A DNA stretch of 40,847 nt from JAZRPG01 sp045649105 (GCA_045649105.1 JAZRPG010000025.1:1-40847); one strand, 5' to 3'; shown: positions 16,359 to 24,769, numbered from the stretch's first letter. Notes: generated from the sequence alone by a model not told the origin. Program-made: numbers and translations.

Positions 16359-17246
16359 TTACAATCTTATTCCTGAGCCGTAGCCGATGATTTCGCCTTT
16401 TAAGAGGCGCGCCTTTGTCACACGCTGAAGCGTCGTATCCTCGGGGCAGGAGGTCGGGTCTTCAATCTCCTCTTTGCCGAAGACCCAATGGAGCATATCC
16501 TCGGGGCTGTCCTGAAAGTCGATTATATCATACTTATTCTGGAAGCGGACGATAAGCGAGCTTTCGGGAAGCACCTCGGCAAGCCATGGCTGCATAATCC
16601 ATGAATAGCAGAAGAAGATGCACTCGTCGACACCGAAATATTTTTTGAAAAATGCGCGCGCCGCATCGTATGCCGCTTCGCAATCTTCCTCAACAAGACG
16701 CCCCGCAGCAGGGATATGTACGCTTATTATCTTATCGCCTTTTTTAACCTTGCGACCCTCGATTTCAGCATCGTATATGCTGTCCGTGTAGTGGAACACG
16801 AGCCTGCCGATACGGAAAATGGTACCGTTTACATGATGGCGGAACCATCTGCGCTTATCGCACGGCAAACCGTACACGCCGGTTGCGGCACAGAACTTCT
16901 CGCAATGTGACACCATATCCGCAAAGGTCTCATAGAATATATCCTCGGGCATGCCCTTTTTGCGGTAATTCTCAAGCCCTCTCGCACCGAGCAGTATATA
17001 TATGAAAAGACTAAGCTTTTCGCCGGGGATACCCTCACGAAGAGCAAAAGCATCTACATATTTGCCAAATTCAGTGAGCGTGTCCGAATTTGTTTCTTTC
17101 TCCTTATCGTACTCTGTAATTGCGCCGTCAAGAGATGCCTTAAAATCCTCACGGTCACACATGGCAAGAAGCTCATAAAAGCTGTCCCTACCTTCTTTTG
17201 CGAGACCTATTTTTTCAAACATCAGGTCAAAATCCACTTTTCCCAC
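16359..17246 (-). CDS. Acyltransferase-like protein (NAT_N plus GNAT_C domains)
   Basis: A 295-aa protein matching the two-domain family NCBI calls acyltransferase domain-containing (NAT_N/DUF5596 then GNAT_C/DUF5597). The N-terminal part to about residue 125 is helical. The C-terminal part has HIPAAGRLVEEDCEAAYDAA (near 179), then YFGVDECIFFCYSWIMQPWL, LPESSLIVRFQNKY and the closing ATTLQR-like segment. The fold is GNAT-like, but the donor and acceptor are not known to me. The start is GTG at 17246 with TGGAGG 9 nt upstream. It is transcribed away from the AGE epimerase gene; the two have back-to-back promoters. Confidence 0.75.
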   Translation of the reverse strand: MGKVDFDLMFEKIGLAKEGRDSFYELLAMCDREDFKASLDGAITEYDKEKETNSDTLTEFGKYVDAFALREGIPGEKLSLFIYILLGARGLENYRKKGMPEDIFYETFADMVSHCEKFCAATGVYGLPCDKRRWFRHHVNGTIFRIGRLVFHYTDSIYDAEIEGRKVKKGDKIISVHIPAAGRLVEEDCEAAYDAARAFFKKYFGVDECIFFCYSWIMQPWLAEVLPESSLIVRFQNKYDIIDFQDSPEDMLHWVFGKEEIEDPTSCPEDTTLQRVTKARLLKGEIIGYGSGIRL

Positions 17247-17301
17247 GCCGTTAAACCTCCACTAAAAATAATTACATAATTAAGTCCGTAAAACACCTTT
17301 T

Positions 17302-17330
17302 AGTATACCGATATATATAACCTTTGTCAA
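17302..17330 (-). promoter_or_regulatory. Sigma-A promoter for the NAT_N/GNAT_C gene
   Basis: On the minus strand TTGACA (17325-17330), 17-nt spacer, TATACT (17302-17307). Confidence 0.75.
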
Positions 17331-17361
17331 TACGGATTGGAGCCTCAGAGGCATTTTCCGA

Positions 17362-17390
17362 TTGACACGAAAGGACAAATGGAATATACT
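17362..17390 (+). promoter_or_regulatory. Sigma-A promoter for the AGE-family gene
   Basis: TTGACA (17362-17367), 17-nt spacer, TATACT (17385-17390). It leaves a leader of about 60 nt before the ATG at 17459. Its -35 lies 31 bp from the -35 of the divergent promoter. Confidence 0.75.
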
Positions 17391-17458
17391 TATTAAATAT
17401 TAATACTACATATCAACAAAGTGGCCAATATATCTTTTATACGGAGGTCTTTTTTACT

Positions 17459-18631
17459 ATGGAAAAGCTTTTTTCAGATTATTACAAGCAGTATGACAAC
17501 GCTTTAAACCGCGAGGTTATGCCCTTCTGGCTTGCGCATACGCGCGACGAGAGCGGCGCGATAAACAACTGCATCACGGAGGACGGTACACTCCTCTCCC
17601 GCGACAGATACATATGGTCGCAGGGGCGCGCGCTCTGGACATATTCCGCAATGTACAACAGGGTTGAGAAAAAGGCGGAGTATCTCGATGCGGCGACCGG
17701 ACTTTTTAACTACCTCGTCGGAATCGGGCGCGATGAGCTCGGCAGGTGGAATTACCTCTACGACGGTGACGGAAAGCTCCTTGAGGGCGATGTCAGCATA
17801 TATGTCGACGGATTTGTGCTTGCGGGGATGACCGAGTACTACATTGCTACGAAAAACGAGGTTGCAAAAAAGCTTGCGCTCGAGACATTTGAGAACACTT
17901 ATAAGCGCCTCCTGACGCCGGGCAGCTACAAGGTTGCTCCGTATGTGATACCCGACGGAATGAAGACGCACGGCGTCAACATGATTTTCGCATTCTTCTA
18001 CGAATGCCTCGGAAAGGCGCTCGGCCGCGACGATATACGCGATATTGCACACGAGCTTGCGCTTGAGGTTCTCAATAAATTCTATGTTGAGGAAAAGGAC
18101 GCGATACTTGAGTTTGTCAATGTGGACGGAAGCTTCTCCGACACGCCCGAGGGGCGCTCATGCGTCCCCGGCCACGCTATTGAATGCATGTGGTTTCTCA
18201 TAAACATCTTTGAGGACAGAAACGAAACCGCTAACATCGAAAAGTGCTGCAGGATTATAAAGCGGCACATTGAGCTCGGCTGGGATTCGGAAAAGGGCGG
18301 CATGCGCCTTGCGCTCGACATAGACGGGCGAGAGCCGATTTTCTGGGGCAAGCCGACATACAAGCCGTGGTGGGTACAGGTTGAGACGCTCGTCGCAACG
18401 GCTTATGCATACAAGCACACGGGCGATATGTGGTTTATGGACATACACAGAAAGGTAAACGAATTTTCCTTCTCACACTATCCGTCAGGCAGCGGCGACT
18501 GGTACAACTGGCTCGACAAGGACGGAAATGTCGGCGAGTCGGCAGCGCTCCCCGTCAAGGACCCGTTCCACCTGCCGCGCGCGCTCATATATCTCCGCGA
18601 CCTTTTCGGAAGACAGCTTCCGAACATGTAA
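17459..18631 (+). CDS. AGE-family sugar 2-epimerase/isomerase
   Basis: A 390-aa (alpha/alpha)6-barrel protein of the N-acylglucosamine 2-epimerase family (also cellobiose 2-epimerase, mannose isomerase, renin-binding protein). Signatures are FWLAHTRDESGAINNC near residue 23, the RYIWSQGRALWTYS block near 50 and FVNVDGSFSD. PGHAIECMWF near 239 holds one catalytic histidine and DPFHLPRALI near 368 the second. Start ATG at 17459 with GGAGG. It acts in the cytoplasm on a free or N-acylated sugar, so it could feed amino-sugar or mannoside use. The substrate cannot be decided here. The stump of a D-aminopeptidase gene follows 19 nt downstream. Confidence 0.88.
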   Translation: MEKLFSDYYKQYDNALNREVMPFWLAHTRDESGAINNCITEDGTLLSRDRYIWSQGRALWTYSAMYNRVEKKAEYLDAATGLFNYLVGIGRDELGRWNYLYDGDGKLLEGDVSIYVDGFVLAGMTEYYIATKNEVAKKLALETFENTYKRLLTPGSYKVAPYVIPDGMKTHGVNMIFAFFYECLGKALGRDDIRDIAHELALEVLNKFYVEEKDAILEFVNVDGSFSDTPEGRSCVPGHAIECMWFLINIFEDRNETANIEKCCRIIKRHIELGWDSEKGGMRLALDIDGREPIFWGKPTYKPWWVQVETLVATAYAYKHTGDMWFMDIHRKVNEFSFSHYPSGSGDWYNWLDKDGNVGESAALPVKDPFHLPRALIYLRDLFGRQLPNM

Positions 18632-18650
18632 AATTGTTTGAGGTGGTTTT

Positions 18651-18763
18651 ATGAATCTGTACATAATGGCTGACCTTGAGGGAATAGGCGGTATATGTTC
18701 AGGCGCACATTTGAAATCACCGCAGACTCGGTTGCCGAGCTTTTGCGCATAGCATTAAGATAA
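18651..18763 (+). pseudogene. Scar of an M55 D-aminopeptidase (DppA-like) gene
   Basis: ATG at 18651, with GAGGTGG upstream, opens a frame starting NLYIMADLEGIGGICSG, which matches the N-terminus of M55 D-aminopeptidases (MKIYISxDMEGIxG, with the metal-binding Asp and Glu). After about 17 residues the frame loses family similarity and stops at 18752. From about 18698 another frame reads RRTFEITADSVAELLRIALR and stops at 18763, plausible as the C-terminal end of the same gene. The whole middle, over 200 residues, is missing. The best reading is an internal deletion that left both ends. The N-terminal match is clear; the C-terminal match is weaker. Confidence 0.7.
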
Positions 18764-18770
18764 GAATCCA

Positions 18771-18806
18771 CCCCCCGCAATGCATGGCATTGCGGGGGGA
18801 TTATTA
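18771..18806 (+). terminator. Terminator after the epimerase and D-aminopeptidase scar
   Basis: CCCCCCGCAATGC (18771-18783), ATG loop, GCATTGCGGGGGG (18787-18799): a perfect 13-bp stem, then an AT-rich tail with several T. Confidence 0.8.
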
Positions 18807-18832
18807 TATAGTTTCGACATATTTACAAAACT

Positions 18833-18861
18833 TTTACTTTATTTTTTGCGCAAAATATAGT
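18833..18861 (+). promoter_or_regulatory. Candidate sigma-A promoter for the lipoprotein gene
   Basis: TTTACT (18833-18838), 17-nt spacer, TATAGT (18856-18861); start near 18868, 31 nt before the TTG start. Confidence 0.55.
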
Positions 18862-18898
18862 AAAATGTACATATAAATATAATAACGGAAGTGATGGC

Positions 18899-20512
18899 TT
18901 GAAGAAATACTCTTTTACTGCTATGGCTCTTGCCGCGCTGCTGATTCTTTCCGCCTGCGGCAAAAAGACAGACGCAAGCAAGAATATCTCACACAACGAT
19001 ATCAGCGCGGTTGAGACCGTAAATCCCGCAAAGGACGATTATTATACAGATATCCCTGAGGGAAAGGCGACGGAAATCGTCTTTTCCGAGAGCGGGATAA
19101 CATTTGACAACGCTCCGGTTGACGGAGCAACGGTTGAGATAACCAAAGGCGGCACATATATTCTTACGGGAAAGGCCGCAGATGCTCAGGTTATTATAAG
19201 TGCGCCTGACAGAAAGACCGTGCGCCTTGTTCTCGGCGGTGTTGACCTTACATCAAGCGTCGGCGCGCCGATATATACAAAGAGCGAAGCAAAAACGGTT
19301 ATTTCACTCGCAGACAACACGGTCAACACGCTTTCCGACGCTCCCGGGCTTAAGGACACAAAGGTTACGGCGGCGCTTTACTGCACGGGCGACCTTACAA
19401 TAAATGGCGGCGGCACCCTTAATGTCTACGGCAAAACGAATGATGCGATTACCTCACGCGGGGTAGCAAAAATAATGAGCGGTACGCTTAATACAGATTC
19501 GGCAAAGACCGGAATTGTCGCGGCGGACGGGTTTATTATGCAAAACGGAAGCCTCAGCATAAAAGCATCAGACGGCGGCATAAAAACACTCAACGGTGAC
19601 AGCCGCTCACTCGGGTATATTGAGCTTTTCGGCGGCAGCATTTCGATAAGCTCCGTATCTGATGCGATATATTCCGCAAACACGATATACTGCAGCGACG
19701 GAACGCTTTCGCTCACCACATCGGGCGACGCAGAGCCGAGAGCTGTTTATGCCGAGCGGGATATGAAAATTTCCGGCGGAAGCTTCAACATTGCAGCGTG
19801 CGATGATGCCGTAAGGGCAGGCGGCGGACTTCTGATTGACGGAGGAAGCCTCGACATCAGCTCCGGAAACCACGCCCTTTCCGCCGCAAAGATTCTTCTT
19901 ATCCGAAATGGCACAACAGATGTTATAAGCAGCCTCTGCGGACTTTGCAGCGAGGTCATAGCCATATCCGGCGGTGATACAAGAATCTCCGCCTCGGAGG
20001 ACGGCATCAGCGCTGAGTCGGACGACGAAAAGGCGCCTTGTGCAATCCGCATTTCGGACGGAAGCATATCTGTTTCAAGCGCCGAGAACGGCATTGACTC
20101 TGACGGAAGCATTATGATGAGCGGAGGCACGCTCGTCATAAGCGGGCCTGTCGATACCGAGAACAACACGCTTGATTACGATGATAAGTTTGAAATAAGC
20201 GGCGGCACGCTCATCGCATCGGGCAGTTCAAAAGATGTGAAGTATCCGTCTGATACATCACGACAGCGGACAGCAGTGCTTACCTTTAAGGACACCGTAC
20301 CTGCAGGAAGTAATGTTACGCTTCGCGATGAGCTCGGAAATGTTGCAATTTCAAATATCTCTGCCGAGAGATTCTCAACAATTCTTATCTCGTCAGAGCA
20401 ATTTGCAAAGGGGAACAAGTACTCTGTATTCCTCGGCGACATGAAGCTCGGTGAGTTTAAAATTGACGGCAAGATTACAGCAGCAGATGCCGCGCAGACA
20501 AAGGCAAAATAG
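18899..20512 (+). CDS. Cthe_2159-type carbohydrate-binding lipoprotein
   Basis: A 537-aa protein with a lipoprotein signal: KK, hydrophobic stretch, LSAC with lipidated Cys20. Residues 50 to about 460 are built from short turns rich in Gly, Ser, Thr and Asn with recurring ISGGxxxIS and DAIxS patterns, the parallel beta-helix seen in the Cthe_2159 family. The founder has been reported to bind cellulose and pectin. The conserved NTVNTLSD-type segment is near residue 140. Start is TTG at 18899 (GGAAGTGA upstream); the nearby ATG frame stops after two codons. Located on the outer face of the membrane. Its function may be polysaccharide binding; catalytic activity is not evident. Confidence 0.82.
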   Translation: MKKYSFTAMALAALLILSACGKKTDASKNISHNDISAVETVNPAKDDYYTDIPEGKATEIVFSESGITFDNAPVDGATVEITKGGTYILTGKAADAQVIISAPDRKTVRLVLGGVDLTSSVGAPIYTKSEAKTVISLADNTVNTLSDAPGLKDTKVTAALYCTGDLTINGGGTLNVYGKTNDAITSRGVAKIMSGTLNTDSAKTGIVAADGFIMQNGSLSIKASDGGIKTLNGDSRSLGYIELFGGSISISSVSDAIYSANTIYCSDGTLSLTTSGDAEPRAVYAERDMKISGGSFNIAACDDAVRAGGGLLIDGGSLDISSGNHALSAAKILLIRNGTTDVISSLCGLCSEVIAISGGDTRISASEDGISAESDDEKAPCAIRISDGSISVSSAENGIDSDGSIMMSGGTLVISGPVDTENNTLDYDDKFEISGGTLIASGSSKDVKYPSDTSRQRTAVLTFKDTVPAGSNVTLRDELGNVAISNISAERFSTILISSEQFAKGNKYSVFLGDMKLGEFKIDGKITAADAAQTKAK

Positions 20513-20538
20513 ATTTTATCCGAACAAAAAGAGAAAGA

Positions 20539-20564
20539 GCAGGACGAAAAAAGCTCCGTCCTGC
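20539..20564. terminator. Bidirectional terminator between lipoprotein and ZIP genes
   Basis: GCAGGACG (20539-20546) pairs with CGTCCTGC (20557-20564). T-rich tails follow on both strands (TATTGTTTC on plus; TCTTTCTCTTTTTG on minus), and it lies between two convergent genes. Confidence 0.7.
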
Positions 20565-20581
20565 GCTTATTGTTTCATTCT

Positions 20582-21370
20582 TTATCCGAGGGCTATATCC
20601 AAAACCATCATAAGAGAAAAGCCGAGTGCAACGCCGACAGTCCCCGCGTTGCTGTGCTCGCCCGTTTGTGAGCCCGGGATAAGCTCCTCCACGACGACAT
20701 ATACCATCGCACCTGCCGCAAACGACAGGATATACGGAAGAACGGGAACGACAAGAGAGGTTAAAAGAATTGTCAGCACAGCGCCGAGCGGCTCCACTAT
20801 ACCGGACATCGCGCCGTATGCAAATGCGCGGCGCTTTGAAAGACCCGTGCCCACAAGCGGCGCCGAAATAATCGCGCCCTCCGGAAAGTTCTGCAGCGCA
20901 ATGCCTGCCGCAAGGGCGAACGCGGCAGCACCGGATATTGCCATCTCCCCTGATGCAACCCCTGCAAACAGCACGCCCACCGCCATGCCCTCCGGGATAT
21001 TATGAAGCGTTACAGCCAGCACAAGCATAAGAGACTTGCCAAGCTTTGATTCCTTACCCTCACGGCTTTCGGAATTTACATGAATATGCGGAACAAGCAT
21101 ATCAAGGACCAGCAAAAAGAACATACCGAGCAGAAAACCGACGAGCGCAGGAATCCACGGGATTTTGCCCGACTGCTCCGACATTTCTATTGCGGGAATG
21201 ATAAGCGACCACACGCTTGCCGCAAGCATGACACCCGACGCAAAACCCAGAAGCGTTTTCTGCAGGCGGTCATTCATCGCGCCTTTTAAGAAAAACACCA
21301 CGCCTGAGCCGAGCACCGTGCCTAAAAACGGGATTGTGATTCCAAGCAGGATTTTAACCGTTTCATTCAT
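20582..21370 (-). CDS. ZIP-family divalent metal transporter
   Basis: A 262-aa inner-membrane protein with about eight transmembrane segments. The two metal-site motifs typical of ZIP transporters are present in adjacent helices: HNIPEG near residue 122 and QNFPEG near residue 159. The loop between helices 3 and 4 contains a histidine pair (PHIHVNSESREG). Probable substrates are zinc, manganese or iron. The start at 21370 is 17 nt past the stop of a DtxR/MntR-type regulator, so the two genes form an operon, and metal-dependent control of uptake is the natural reading. Confidence 0.9.
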   Translation of the reverse strand: MNETVKILLGITIPFLGTVLGSGVVFFLKGAMNDRLQKTLLGFASGVMLAASVWSLIIPAIEMSEQSGKIPWIPALVGFLLGMFFLLVLDMLVPHIHVNSESREGKESKLGKSLMLVLAVTLHNIPEGMAVGVLFAGVASGEMAISGAAAFALAAGIALQNFPEGAIISAPLVGTGLSKRRAFAYGAMSGIVEPLGAVLTILLTSLVVPVLPYILSFAAGAMVYVVVEELIPGSQTGEHSNAGTVGVALGFSLMMVLDIALG

Positions 21371-21387
21371 ATAAACTCACCACGATA

Positions 21388-21768
21388 TCATTCTTTATTT
21401 TTGCCGATGCTTTCCGCATGCTTCTTTATTGCATCAAAAGAAGCCTCGCTTATATCATGCTCTATTTTGCACGCATCCTCTGACGCCGTGTCCCTGTCTA
21501 CTCCGAGCATTACAAGAAACTCCGTAATAAGATTGTGCCTCTCATAAATTTTGCCTGCCACTTCTTTTCCCGTATCGGTAAGCAATAAATACCCGCTGCT
21601 GTCAGCAGTTACATATCCTCCGCTTTTAAGCAGGCCTATCGCATGGCTGACACTCGGCTTTGAAAAGCCCATATATTCACAAATATCTATTGCGCGGACA
21701 CGGCCGCCGCGCTTTGAAAGTATCAGAATCGTTTCAAGATACATTTCTCCGGATTCCTGCAAATGCAT
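21388..21768 (-). CDS. DtxR/MntR-family metal-dependent transcriptional regulator
   Basis: A small winged-helix repressor. ATG at 21768 with GGGGTG about 6 nt upstream gives 126 aa; an in-frame ATG 12 codons earlier overlaps this ribosome site and is less likely. The DNA-binding domain is visible (GEMYLETILILSKRGGRVRAIDICEYMGFSKPSVSHAIGLL, given here in two parts: GEMYLETILILSK, then RAIDICEYMGFSKPSVSHA). The metal and dimer domain contains ERHNLITEFL and CKIEHDIS, with the family His and Glu ligands. It lacks the SH3-like third domain, so it is MntR-like in size. It precedes the ZIP gene and probably controls it in response to Mn, Fe or Zn. Confidence 0.88.
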   Translation of the reverse strand: MHLQESGEMYLETILILSKRGGRVRAIDICEYMGFSKPSVSHAIGLLKSGGYVTADSSGYLLLTDTGKEVAGKIYERHNLITEFLVMLGVDRDTASEDACKIEHDISEASFDAIKKHAESIGKNKE

Positions 21769-21860
21769 ATTGCACACCCCAATCTGTTCAGCTTTTCTGC
21801 ACATCCCGCAAGAGACAGCGGCAAAAAAAACGAAGCTTCAGTAACTGTTTGTAAGCCTTT

Positions 21861-22685
21861 TTAAAGCCTTGAGCATATCTTATCCGAACAATATGACACA
21901 ACTGCCCCGCCGCAGACGCAGGCAAAAGCCGATGCCGCACCTGATAATGAGGAAATAACATCAACCGGGAAAATCATTATCATGCTTGCAGCAACAATCC
22001 CTATAATGGCATGTGAGGCCTCTGCGTATCTGCTTTTATACAAGGCGCTGACTGCCCGCGGGAGAAGAAGCATACACAGCCCGAAGCCCAACCCGAGCGG
22101 AAGCACAACTGACGGCGCCAGCCTCGAAATGCCAATCAGCATAGGCCGGTACAAGCCAAAAAACATAAGCAGCGTTGATGAGCTTAAGCCCGGGACAATA
22201 AAACTTATGCCCCATACAATGCCCGAAAAGAAGAAGCTCAGTATATTGGGCGTGACCTCGATACCATCAGCACTGCGCAGGAAAACCAGAACAGCAAGCA
22301 TAACAGCAAAGCTGCACACCAGCGAAACATATGATGATGTTCCCCTTCCCTTTTCGCCCGCGCCCTGCCAGAGCCCCGGCATTGTACCTATAACAAAGCC
22401 GATAAATACGCAGGTAACAAGACTGCTGTTGGCTTCCATCAGCGCTCCCGCAAGACCTGAAAGGCCTATAAAGCCAACACCGGCACCGAGAATAAAGATG
22501 AGGAGCTTGCCCCAATGCTTTTTAAGCGTTTCTCTCGGACGTGAAAGAAGACCAATCAGATGGTCATACATTCCGAACGCGACACAAAGAGTACCCCCGC
22601 TGATTCCGGGCATGATTGCCCCGAACCCTACAAGGATTCCCTTAAGAGCCAGTATGCAGTTTTTCGCGATATCCCGAATCTGCAT
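21861..22685 (-). CDS. popT: DUF368 polyprenyl-phosphate transporter
   Basis: A polytopic membrane protein of the DUF368 family; members (PopT) have been identified as undecaprenyl-phosphate translocases that recycle the lipid carrier across the membrane. ATG at 22685 with AAGGAG 4 nt upstream gives 274 aa; an in-frame ATG 16 codons upstream is rejected because it precedes this ribosome site. Duplicated signatures are present: GAIMPGISGGTLCVAFGMY near residue 24 and SFIVPGLSSSTLLMFFGLY near residue 162. These are inverted-repeat halves of the transporter. About eight transmembrane segments. It follows the scar of a potassium transporter gene. Confidence 0.88.
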   Translation of the reverse strand: MQIRDIAKNCILALKGILVGFGAIMPGISGGTLCVAFGMYDHLIGLLSRPRETLKKHWGKLLIFILGAGVGFIGLSGLAGALMEANSSLVTCVFIGFVIGTMPGLWQGAGEKGRGTSSYVSLVCSFAVMLAVLVFLRSADGIEVTPNILSFFFSGIVWGISFIVPGLSSSTLLMFFGLYRPMLIGISRLAPSVVLPLGLGFGLCMLLLPRAVSALYKSRYAEASHAIIGIVAASMIMIFPVDVISSLSGAASAFACVCGGAVVSYCSDKICSRL

Positions 22686-22736
22686 TTTACTCCTTATCCT
22701 CCCATTTGACGAGTCTGTTAAGTCCTTCCGCATGAA

Positions 22737-22816
22737 TCAGCACGGCAGCACAAGAAGAAGTGAGCCTGAAAAAACGCTGCCATGAATCCAAGCGCAATAA
22801 TACGAGCCGGGGACAT
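22737..22816 (-). pseudogene. Scar of a KtrB/TrkH potassium transporter gene
   Basis: On the minus strand ATG at 22816 begins MSPARIIALGFMAA, the pattern that opens the first membrane helix of KtrB/TrkH proteins. Within a run of six T the frame shifts: the continuation GSLLLVLPC is found in another frame and stops at 22737. Together they restore the normal first helix. Everything after it, more than 400 residues, is absent, and popT follows. I read it as a frameshifted and truncated relic. The match rests on about 22 residues. Confidence 0.55.
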
Positions 22817-22955
22817 TTTTTCATCAACGCTTTCATTTCCGGCCCAAAGAAATCACAAGAGTTCACGGAACTAAATTATTTTATAAATACAAGTATAGCA
22901 AAAAAGTTTCAATTTTACAACTAAAATAATTAAATATCGCATCATTAATTTGCTG

Positions 22956-22984
22956 TTGCACACAATTTTCTTCTATGATATACT
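22956..22984 (+). promoter_or_regulatory. Sigma-A promoter for the ATP-grasp pair
   Basis: TTGCAC (22956-22961), 17-nt spacer, TATACT (22979-22984). Start near 22991, which supports the ATG at 23044 rather than any upstream start. Confidence 0.65.
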
Positions 22985-23043
22985 TAACTTACCGGAAAAC
23001 GGGCATTTTGAATGTAAAAGACAGAATTGAGGAGGGTTTGAAA

Positions 23044-23913
23044 ATGAAAGGCGTATTAATTGTAAATCACTTTCTGAACTCCGACAAATTCAGCGACATC
23101 TATGCTCGGCTCAGACGCAGCGCAGAGGCGCTCGGCGTCTCTCTTTCCCTCATGACAAACCGTGAGCTTCTGCATGTTGAGGGCGAGCCTCTTCCGTTTG
23201 GCTTTTCCCCTGATTTTGTGCTTTTCTGGGACAAGGACGTGCTTCTTGCAGAGAAATGCGAAAGTATGAAAATCCCCACATTTAACAGCTCGTCCGCCAT
23301 TGCCGCATGTGATAACAAAGCCGTTATGCACCGTCGCCTCGAGGGGCTGCCCATGCCAAAAACGATAATTGCACCCATGACCTTTTCCAACATCGGATAC
23401 GGTGAGGCTGAATTTCTTGATGATGTTGCGCAGGCGCTGGGCTTCCCCCTCGTCGTCAAGCAGTGCTTCGGCTCCTTCGGGCGCGAGGTTTATCTTGCGC
23501 GGAATATGGATTCTCTTAAAAAAATCGTCAGCGAGCACGGGAATGTATCTCTTATTTTTCAGGAGCTTATACGCGAAAGCTTCGGCAGGGATATCCGCAT
23601 AAATGTCGTCGGAGGGCGCGTAGTTGCCTCCATGCTCCGCGAGAGTACAAACGGCGATTTCCGCTCAAACATCACTCTCGGCGGCTGTGCCGTGGGGTAT
23701 TCCCCGTCCGATGACGAGCGCGAGCTTGCGCTTGCCGCATCTGAGCGGCTCGGGCTTGATTTTGCAGGCGTTGATATTCTTTTCGGAAAAGATGACAAGC
23801 CCATTCTCTGCGAGGTAAATTCAAACGCGCATTTTAAAAGCACGCTTGATTACACAGGCGTTGACATGGCAGACCATATTATGACGCATATTATTAAAAA
23901 AACGGTGAGATAA
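23044..23913 (+). CDS. ATP-grasp ligase, RimK family (first of two)
   Basis: A 289-aa ATP-grasp enzyme of the RimK/LysX-like type, which joins a carboxylate to an amine through an acyl phosphate. ATG at 23044 has GGAGGG 8 nt upstream. Visible are the ATP-lid region VVKQCFGSFGREVYL near residue 137, FQELIRESFGRDIRINVVGG near 176, the TNGDFRSNITLGG loop near 202 and the closing Mg/ATP motif LCEVNSNAHF near 255. The N-terminal domain (residues 1-95) is a separate alpha/beta preATP-grasp fold. The second ligase gene starts 4 nt after its stop. The substrate is unknown; glutamate ligation to a peptide or cofactor is typical. Confidence 0.85.
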   Translation: MKGVLIVNHFLNSDKFSDIYARLRRSAEALGVSLSLMTNRELLHVEGEPLPFGFSPDFVLFWDKDVLLAEKCESMKIPTFNSSSAIAACDNKAVMHRRLEGLPMPKTIIAPMTFSNIGYGEAEFLDDVAQALGFPLVVKQCFGSFGREVYLARNMDSLKKIVSEHGNVSLIFQELIRESFGRDIRINVVGGRVVASMLRESTNGDFRSNITLGGCAVGYSPSDDERELALAASERLGLDFAGVDILFGKDDKPILCEVNSNAHFKSTLDYTGVDMADHIMTHIIKKTVR

Positions 23914-23917
23914 CGAT

Positions 23918-24721
23918 ATGACAGCTTGGCTTATTTATGAAGCGTCAGGTGCCCTTCGCAACCGCGAGTATATACAGTTTTATATAGACGAGGGCAGAGG
24001 ACGCAATATTGATATAAAGCTCGTTTTAGCAGATGATATTGATTTTACGGTGCCCATGCCCGATTTTGCGATTGTCCGCGCAATGCTTCCTGATCTTTCC
24101 CGCAAGCTTGAGGACAGAGGTGTCCCCGTTTTTAACAACTCGCGCGTCTCTGAGATATGCAATGACAAGGCTAAGACATATGAATATCTTGATTCCTGCG
24201 GCATACCTGTTATTCCGTGGCAGACCTTCCGCGGCGGAAATGCTCCCGATGCCATTGAGTTTCCGTCGGTGATAAAGCCATGCTGCGGGCATGGCGGTCA
24301 GGACGTGTTTCTCGTAAACAACGAGGAGGAATACAAATCGGCTTTAAAAAAAATCCTTCCCCGCGATTTTGTAATCCAGCGCGTAGCCGAAAGGCTCGGC
24401 CACGACCTTCGCGTATATGTTATCGGGAATGAGCCTGTCGCATCAGTCCTACGCACGGCAAAGGGCGACTTCCGAAGCAATTTTTCGCTCGGCGGAGATG
24501 TCTGCGCGCATGTTCTCACCGATGAGGAAAGAGCACTCGTCGCAAAGGTTTGCAGCATTTTTGATTTTGGTCTCTGCGGTGTTGACATCATGTACGACAA
24601 GGGTCATCCCGTCATAAACGAGATTGAAGATGTCGTCGGCTCAAGAATGCTTTATGCGACCCATGATATAAATATCGTGGCAATGTATCTCGATTTTATA
24701 CAAAACAAACTTTCATTATAA
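23918..24721 (+). CDS. ATP-grasp ligase, RimK family (second of two)
   Basis: A 267-aa paralogue of the preceding gene, with the same order of motifs: SVIKPCCGHGGQDVFLV near residue 116, the VIQRVAERLGHDLRVYVIGN block near 150, KGDFRSNFSLGG near 185 and the closing VINEIEDVVGSRM near 230. In the first enzyme the last motif reads EVNSN and here EIEDV, so one metal ligand position differs (Asn to Glu or Asp). It starts 4 nt after the first stop, so translation is probably coupled and the products may work together or as a heterodimer. A strong terminator follows. Substrate unknown. Confidence 0.83.
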   Translation: MTAWLIYEASGALRNREYIQFYIDEGRGRNIDIKLVLADDIDFTVPMPDFAIVRAMLPDLSRKLEDRGVPVFNNSRVSEICNDKAKTYEYLDSCGIPVIPWQTFRGGNAPDAIEFPSVIKPCCGHGGQDVFLVNNEEEYKSALKKILPRDFVIQRVAERLGHDLRVYVIGNEPVASVLRTAKGDFRSNFSLGGDVCAHVLTDEERALVAKVCSIFDFGLCGVDIMYDKGHPVINEIEDVVGSRMLYATHDINIVAMYLDFIQNKLSL

Positions 24722-24738
24722 ATAAAACACCGTCAAAT

Positions 24739-24769
24739 GACGCAACTTAAAAAAGTTGCGTCTTTTTTT
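24739..24769 (+). terminator. Terminator of the ATP-grasp pair
   Basis: GACGCAACTT (24739-24748), AAAA loop, AAGTTGCGTC (24753-24762), then seven T. It separates the ligase pair from the agmatine operon. Confidence 0.92.

Noticed and set aside
22700..22830. A 45-aa frame starting MKKCPRLV upstream of popT
   Set aside because: It overlaps the KtrB relic in another frame, lacks a ribosome site, and has no family-like features; the KtrB reading explains the region better.
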